Assembly: GCA_028818565.1 (NCBI GenBank)
Contig: JAPPNV010000360.1
Coordinates: 1 to 37,625 of the forward strand
Direction of reading: 5' to 3'
Origin: Rhodospirillales bacterium
GTDB lineage: Bacteria > Pseudomonadota > Alphaproteobacteria > UBA828
Length of the DNA stretch: 37,625 nt
In this document: positions 36,829 through 37,625 of the stretch, piece by piece
Layout: the number at the start of each line of letters is the position of its first letter
How positions within the stretch are numbered: position 1 is the stretch's first letter
Notes under the pieces: model-generated
Seen by the model: only the letters and a program-made list of their open reading frames with translations
Database searches by the model: none
Told to the model about the DNA's origin: nothing
Made by a program: the position numbers and the translations under genes

Positions 36829-37625
36829 CTACGGGGCAGGACTGCCGCGCCGGGCTTCAGTGGCCGCAGCGTCGAGCGCGCCGTCCTCGCTGACGACGAC
36901 GCCGTAGACGCTCTCGGCGGTCTCGCGCGAGATGTAGCCGTCGCGCACGTCCTCCGCCACGGCGTCCGCCGGGCGCTCGGCAGCGGAGCCGTAGCCGCCG
37001 CCGCAGGTGCCGGTGAGCGTGAGCCGCTCGCCGGCCTTGACCGCGCGGTTCGGCATCATCGAGGGGAACGGAACGTCCTCGCCGTCGGCCCGGTGATAGA
37101 CCAGCGCCGCCTCGCGGCCCTCGGCCCCGCCGTCGAAGCCCCAGGGGCGGAAGGCGTGGCCGTCGCCTTCGACCGAGATGAAGCTGTCGGAGAGGAAGGA
37201 GACCTCGCGGACGGACCCGATGCCGCCCCGCCAGCGCCCGGCCGCAGCCGCATCGTCGCGCAGCTCGTACCGGGCGATGCGGAGCGGCAGGTGGGACTCG
37301 ATGTCCTCGATCGGGTTGTTGCGGGTGTTGGCGTAGAGGGTATCGACCGCGTCCATCGCATCCTTGCCAGCGCGCCCGCCGTAGCTGCCTTCGTGGATGT
37401 CCATGTGCACCCAGTGGCCGCCGTCCTTGATGCCGGAAAACGCGATCACCTTGAGGTTGCCGACGCCGGCAGAGACCTTGTCGGGCACCGCCTGGGCCAG
37501 CGCCCTCATCAGCGTGTCGGCGACGATGTTGCCGGAGACGAAGCGCGCGATGGTGGGCGCCGGGAAGGTTGGATTGGCGATCGTGCCCTCCGGCGCCTCG
37601 ATGGTGATGGGACGGATCAGGCCCG
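36829..37625 (-). CDS. Hydantoinase B / 5-oxoprolinase B-type subunit, 3' part
   Basis: A frame open to the right edge of the window; at least 264 residues of a protein normally near 550. The visible part starts IRPITIEAPEGTIANP and ARFVSGNIVADTLMRALAQ, then GYTG-less IAFSGIKDGGHWVHMDIHEGSYGGRAG, DAVDTLYANTRNNPIEDIE, and GRWRGGIGSVREV, all typical of the HyuB/OplaH B-half. It forms a complex with HyuA to open hydantoins or hydrolyse 5-oxoproline with ATP. The C-terminus CGGGYGSAAERPADAVAEDV shows the usual Gly-rich end. The A subunit should lie to the right of the window. It starts the leftward group with MFS and the racemase. Confidence 0.9.
   Translation of the reverse strand, partial: GLIRPITIEAPEGTIANPTFPAPTIARFVSGNIVADTLMRALAQAVPDKVSAGVGNLKVIAFSGIKDGGHWVHMDIHEGSYGGRAGKDAMDAVDTLYANTRNNPIEDIESHLPLRIARYELRDDAAAAGRWRGGIGSVREVSFLSDSFISVEGDGHAFRPWGFDGGAEGREAALVYHRADGEDVPFPSMMPNRAVKAGERLTLTGTCGGGYGSAAERPADAVAEDVRDGYISRETAESVYGVVVSEDGALDAAATEARRGSPAP

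Noticed and set aside
1-37625. CRISPR arrays, tRNA or rRNA genes, insertion sequences
   Set aside because: I looked for regular spaced repeats, cloverleaf-like segments and transposase motifs on both strands and saw none. Dispersed palindromes A and B are not regularly spaced and do not encode a transposase.

Overview
The window is about 37.6 kb of very GC-rich DNA. It reads as the chromosome of an alphaproteobacterium, probably Rhodospirillales-like. This is an inference from gene content (a priA / fructose-6-phosphate-aldolase / xerC block; a pcm / rhodanese / tolC block; many SDR, MaoC, VOC and RidA proteins), not from a marker-gene comparison.

Layout. (1) 1-2321: host metabolic genes: the end of a peroxiredoxin, a CxxC carboxymuconolactone-decarboxylase-type protein, an SDR oxidoreductase and a RidA protein. 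(2) 2336-17194: one long leftward virion operon with Mu-type head genes (gpI-like protease/scaffold, DUF2190 decoration protein, major capsid, gp36, gpG and gp37 homologues) followed by a long-tailed, non-contractile (siphovirus) tail module (tube, G/GT-type chaperone with a probable -1 frameshift, a very short tape measure, a DUF1833 tail protein, an NlpC/P60-like protein, a TipJ/J-like tail tip and a collar-domain fibre). Terminase, portal, integrase or transposase, lysis and repressor genes are not in the window. It is therefore either a decayed prophage or a domesticated particle (gene-transfer-agent-like or headed-bacteriocin-like). (3) 17195-18120: a gene-poor junction ending in an AT-rich island. 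(4) 18121-23107: an SDR plus a histidinol-dehydrogenase-family enzyme that resembles sulfopropanediol dehydrogenase HpsN, then DUF427, MaoC, nitroreductase and TolC. (5) 23120-24177: rhodanese and protein-L-isoaspartate methyltransferase with a recognisable promoter. (6) 24387-27797: a four-gene operon of DUF3891, VOC, zinc-type MDR and an intact ABC-ATPase-like protein whose catalytic motifs have all been lost. (7) 27898-28509: a HigBA toxin-antitoxin pair with an operator. (8) 28516-33123: priA, fsa, xerC and a Prx5-type peroxiredoxin. (9) 33288-34447: a PIN-domain toxin-like gene behind an unrecognised 217-aa gene with its own AT-rich operator-like repeat. (10) 34592-37625: Asp/Glu (hydantoin) racemase, a Bcr/CflA-type MFS exporter and hydantoinase B (cut by the window edge), which suggests hydantoin or oxoproline metabolism.

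The most unusual feature is in the virion operon. Two families of short palindromic elements occur there and were not seen in the flanking host genes. Family A (about 90-110 bp, four copies) fills the largest gaps between virion genes and in one case sits in frame inside the protease/scaffold gene. Family B (about 26-58 bp, five copies) sits inside the tail-tip and an unknown virion gene, and is translated in at least two different frames. A compensatory base-pair change in one A copy shows that the hairpin is maintained. This resembles the in-gene palindromic elements known from Rickettsia (RPE), but in phage structural genes.
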